This document shows, in pieces, positions 6,163 through 9,290 of a stretch of 9,290 bases of DNA (its first letter is position 1; every line of letters starts with the position of its first letter). The position numbers were made by a program, and so were the translations under genes. Origin of the DNA: Prolixibacteraceae bacterium (GTDB lineage: Bacteria; Bacteroidota; Bacteroidia; Bacteroidales; Prolixibacteraceae); contig JAFGDX010000008.1 of the NCBI GenBank assembly GCA_016931875.1, positions 1 to 9,290 on the forward strand, given 5' to 3'. The notes under the pieces were generated by a model. That model ran no database searches. It saw nothing but the letters and a program-made list of their open reading frames with translations, and was not told where the DNA came from.

Positions 6163-6205
6163 GCCTCAGGTTTTTGGCACAATTGTTATTATTTTGAAAT
6201 GATAG

Positions 6206-6236
6206 TTTTTTAAGCCTGTACATTTAACTACATTTG
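6206..6236 (+). promoter_or_regulatory. secA promoter (perfect -7 box)
   Basis: TACATTTG (6229-6236) is a full match to the Bacteroidota -7 consensus TAnnTTTG. The -33 region is weak: a T-tract, TTTTTTAAG (6206-6214), ends its T-run 17 bp upstream, without the usual TTTG. Transcription would start near 6243, giving a leader of about 30 bases before the ATG at 6274. Confidence 0.5.
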
Positions 6237-6273
6237 CACTGGCATATATTAATTGATTAAACAGTTTTAGAAC

Positions 6274-9200
6274 ATGGCTTTTGTAACAAAAGTATTGGGG
6301 AAAATATTGGGGAATAAATCAGAAAGAGACATAAGAGACATTTCGCCAATTGTAGAACAAATAAAAACCGAATACGAACGTATTTCGAAACTTTCGAACG
6401 ACGAATTACGCAAAGAATCGGATAAGCTCAAACAAATTATCAACGAAAGGATAAAACCGGAAGAAGATGAAATTGCTTCGTTAAAAGAACAGGTTGAAGA
6501 GGTTGATATACAGGAAAGTGAAAAAATTTACGAACAAATTGACAAGCTGGAGGCAAAGATTGATGAAAAAATTGAGGAGGTTTTAAATGAAATTCTTCCG
6601 ACAGCTTTTGCAGTTGTAAAAGATACGGCACGGCGTTTCAACGACAACGGGCAGGTTGAAGTTACCGCCAACGATTTTGACAAGGATTTGGCAGCCACCC
6701 GCGACAGTGTAAATATTAAAGGTGATAAAGCCATTTGGCACAACAAATGGATGGCTGGCGGCAGCGAAATTACCTGGAACATGGTTCATTATGATGTACA
6801 GCTTATTGGCGGTATTGTTCTTCACCAGGGAAAAATTGCAGAAATGGCCACCGGGGAAGGAAAAACACTGGTGGCAACATTGCCGGTCTTTTTAAATGCA
6901 CTGGCACGCCGCGGGGTTCATATTGTTACAGTAAACGATTATTTGTCGAAACGTGATGCCGAGTGGATGGGGCCCATTTATGAATTTCACGGCCTCACTG
7001 TGGATTGTATCGATAAACACCGACCCAACTCAGAAGAGCGCCGCAAAGCTTACAATGCTGATATTACCTTTGGAACCAACAATGAGTTTGGCTTTGACTA
7101 TCTGAGAGACAACATGTCAATCAATCCCGAAGACCTGGTACAGCGTAAACACCATTATGCCATCGTCGACGAGGTTGACTCGGTTTTGGTTGACGACGCG
7201 CGTACTCCCTTGATTATTTCAGGACCGGTTCCCAAAGGCGAAAACCAGCAATTTGAAGAGCTGAAAGATTATGTGGAAAAACTTTTCAAAGCCCAGCGCG
7301 ATTTGGTAGGCCATATTTTTATTGAAGCAAAAAAATTACTTACCAAAGAAAATGCCACCGATGAAGAGAAAAAAGAAGGCGGCCTGTTATTGCTGCGCGC
7401 ACACAAAGGACTTCCTAAAAATAAATCGATAATTAAGTTTTTAAGTGAAGAGGGAATGAAAGGAGTCATGCAGAAAACAGAAAATTTCTACATGCAGGAA
7501 AACAATAAAAATATGCACATTGTTACCGATCCCCTCTTTTTTATTATCGAAGAAAAACAAAATTCAGTAGAACTTACCGATAAGGGTATCGATTTGATTT
7601 CTGCAGGGTTTGATGATCCTGACTTTTTTATTTTACCCGATATGGGAAGCAGAATGGCCGATTTGGAAAACTCGGGACTGCCACGCGAAGAATTGCTTGA
7701 AAAGAAAGATAAACTGCTGCAGGACTATTCCATAAAATCAGAGCGCGTTCACACCATTAACCAGTTGCTAAAAGCATACACCATGTTTGAAAAAGATGTG
7801 GAATATGTGGTAATCGACAACAAAGTAAAAATTGTTGATGAACAAACCGGCCGTATTATGGAAGGCCGCCGTTATTCCGATGGATTACACCAGGCAATTG
7901 AAGCCAAGGAACGTGTAAAAGTTGAAGCAGCTACCCAAACATTTGCAACCATTACACTTCAGAATTATTTCAGAATGTACCATAAACTTGCCGGTATGAC
8001 CGGTACCGCCGAAACTGAAGCAGGCGAATTCTGGGATATTTACAAGCTGGAAGTGGTTGTAATTCCTACCAACCGCCCCATTGTAAGAGATGATCGTGAA
8101 GACCTGGTTTACAAAACCAAGCGCGAAAAATACAATGCGGTTATCGACGAAATTGTAGAATTAAACAAGGCAGGAAGGCCGGCTCTTGTGGGTACAACAT
8201 CGGTTGAAATTTCGGAACTATTAAGCCGGATGCTTAAAATACGGGGAATAAAACATAACGTTTTAAATGCGAAACTACACGCACGCGAAGCCGAGATTGT
8301 TGCTGAAGCCGGACATTCGGGAACAGTTACCATTGCAACAAACATGGCCGGTCGCGGTACTGATATTAAACTTACGGAGGAAGTTAAAAAAGCCGGTGGT
8401 CTGGCCATTATCGGCACGGAAAGACATGACTCAAGAAGGGTCGACAGACAGTTGCGAGGCCGCGCAGGACGACAGGGCGATCCGGGTTCTTCGCAGTTTT
8501 ATGTTTCACTGGAAGACGATTTGATGCGTTTGTTTGGTTCCGATCGTATTTCAGGTGTGATGGACCGTTTGGGATTAAAAGAAGGGGAGGTGATTCAGCA
8601 CTCCATGATTTCAAAATCGATTGAACGGGCACAGCGAAAAGTGGAGGAAAATAACTTCGGAATCCGTAAACGTTTGCTCGAATACGATGATGTGATGAAC
8701 TCACAACGTGAGGTTATTTATAAAAAACGCCGCCATGCACTGTTTGGAGAACGTTTGGAAGTGGATGTTCTGAACATGATGTATGACTCGGTGGAAGAGC
8801 TGGTGAATGAATATCACGGTTCCGATATGTTTGAGGATTTTAACCTTGAACTGATGCGACTGCTTTCACTTGAATCTCCGGTTTCTGAGGATGATTTCAA
8901 AAAAATGACACCGGCAGAAATAACCAGTGCGATTTACGAATGTATGATTGAAAATTATAACCGGAAAGTGGAAACCATTTCAAAACAGGCATACCCGGTT
9001 ATTAAAAATGTGTATGAAACCAAATCGCAGCAATACCAGAACATTGTAGTTCCAATTTCCGACGGGAAAAGGGTTTTCCAGATAATTTGCAACCTTGAAA
9101 AAGCCTACCTCAACAAAGGAAAGGAACTGGTAAAATCGTACCAGAAACAAATTGTTCTTAACACCATCGACGAAGCCTGGAAAGAACAATTGCGCGAAAT

Positions 9201-9290
9201 GGATGATTTAAAACAATCGGTTCAGAACGCTACCTATGAACAAAAAGATCCGCTTCTCATCTATAAATTTGAATCATTCAACCTTTTCAA
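6274..9290 (+). CDS. secA: Preprotein translocase ATPase SecA, 3' end beyond window
   Basis: The frame is open from the ATG at 6274 to the right edge (1005 complete codons) with no frameshift. Bacteroidota SecA is about 1100 residues, so roughly the last 100 are missing. SecA drives Sec-dependent proteins through SecYEG by ATP hydrolysis. Seen in order: Walker A MATGEGKT (191-198, K197), [26 protein letters not shown], Walker B VDEVDS (298-303), the peptide-crosslinking region, then motor domain 2 with [21 protein letters not shown] (690-700) and the arginine-finger helicase motif [23 protein letters not shown] (714-736), then the helical wing/scaffold and FESFNLF at the edge. Phylum-type insertions are a charged coiled-coil at about 61-100, a second one at about 113-160 ahead of HYDVQLIGG, and one after Walker B (about 350-415). 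The C-terminal tail, where a zinc motif may occur, is out of view. Confidence 0.98.
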   Translation, partial: MAFVTKVLGKILGNKSERDIRDISPIVEQIKTEYERISKLSNDELRKESDKLKQIINERIKPEEDEIASLKEQVEEVDIQESEKIYEQIDKLEAKIDEKIEEVLNEILPTAFAVVKDTARRFNDNGQVEVTANDFDKDLAATRDSVNIKGDKAIWHNKWMAGGSEITWNMVHYDVQLIGGIVLHQGKIAEMATGEGKTLVATLPVFLNALARRGVHIVTVNDYLSKRDAEWMGPIYEFHGLTVDCIDKHRPNSEERRKAYNADITFGTNNEFGFDYLRDNMSINPEDLVQRKHHYAIVDEVDSVLVDDARTPLIISGPVPKGENQQFEELKDYVEKLFKAQRDLVGHIFIEAKKLLTKENATDEEKKEGGLLLLRAHKGLPKNKSIIKFLSEEGMKGVMQKTENFYMQENNKNMHIVTDPLFFIIEEKQNSVELTDKGIDLISAGFDDPDFFILPDMGSRMADLENSGLPREELLEKKDKLLQDYSIKSERVHTINQLLKAYTMFEKDVEYVVIDNKVKIVDEQTGRIMEGRRYSDGLHQAIEAKERVKVEAATQTFATITLQNYFRMYHKLAGMTGTAETEAGEFWDIYKLEVVVIPTNRPIVRDDREDLVYKTKREKYNAVIDEIVELNKAGRPALVGTTSVEISELLSRMLKIRGIKHNVLNAKLHAREAEIVAEAGHSGTVTIATNMAGRGTDIKLTEEVKKAGGLAIIGTERHDSRRVDRQLRGRAGRQGDPGSSQFYVSLEDDLMRLFGSDRISGVMDRLGLKEGEVIQHSMISKSIERAQRKVEENNFGIRKRLLEYDDVMNSQREVIYKKRRHALFGERLEVDVLNMMYDSVEELVNEYHGSDMFEDFNLELMRLLSLESPVSEDDFKKMTPAEITSAIYECMIENYNRKVETISKQAYPVIKNVYETKSQQYQNIVVPISDGKRVFQIICNLEKAYLNKGKELVKSYQKQIVLNTIDEAWKEQLREMDDLKQSVQNATYEQKDPLLIYKFESFNLF

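Noticed and set aside
8267..8704. Open frames on both strands inside the C-terminal half of secA
   Set aside because: They are shadows of the strongly conserved secA helicase region and have no start or promoter signals of their own.
1..9290. An undescribed defence or mobile system
   Set aside because: No integrase, transposase, nuclease, reverse transcriptase, toxin-antitoxin pair, repeat array or attachment-site duplication is visible. Most genes are common metabolic or housekeeping families.

Overview
The window looks like an ordinary chromosomal stretch from a member of the Bacteroidota. The evidence is a SecA with the large N-terminal and post-Walker-B insertions typical of that phylum, several promoter candidates of the phylum's TTTG / TAnnTTTG type, weak Shine-Dalgarno signals, and fairly AT-rich intergenic DNA. 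The protein style would fit Marinilabiliales/Prolixibacteraceae-like marine or anaerobic relatives, but that placement is an impression, not something proven here. No mobile element, CRISPR array, rRNA or tRNA was found.

Layout, left to right: the last 49 codons of a UPF0316 (DUF2179-type) membrane protein (1-150, +); a Tat-exported protein with polysaccharide-deacetylase-like motifs (223-1563, +); a convergent metal-dependent cyclase/kynurenine-formamidase-family hydrolase (1568-2203, -), whose stop lies 4 bp from the previous one; a divergent promoter region; a fructosamine/ketosamine kinase (2413-3318, +); a GTG-started class I aminotransferase (3392-4567, +); a nitroreductase-family flavoprotein (4545-5057, -) whose 3' end overlaps the aminotransferase by 23 bp; a 262-bp AT-rich divergent intergenic region with several dyad symmetries; an unrecognised secreted 156-residue protein (5320-5790, +) closed by a clear intrinsic terminator (5819-5841); a 63-residue seven-cysteine protein (5844-6035, -); a 238-bp divergent regulatory region; and secA (6274 to the right edge, incomplete).

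The genes do not form one obvious pathway. Strand changes are frequent and most genes look like single transcription units. The only adjacent co-directional pairs are UPF0316 with the Tat protein (72-bp gap) and the fructosamine kinase with the aminotransferase (73-bp gap, with its own promoter candidate). A loose theme of small-molecule and amine metabolism or damage repair (kinase, aminotransferase, cyclase, nitroreductase) can be drawn, but only as inference.

I found no strong sign of a previously undescribed multi-gene system. The items most worth a second look are the Tat-exported NodB-like protein with a non-canonical metal motif, the small seven-cysteine protein beside secA, the orphan secreted protein with its palindrome-rich upstream region, and the dyads between the cysteine protein and secA.
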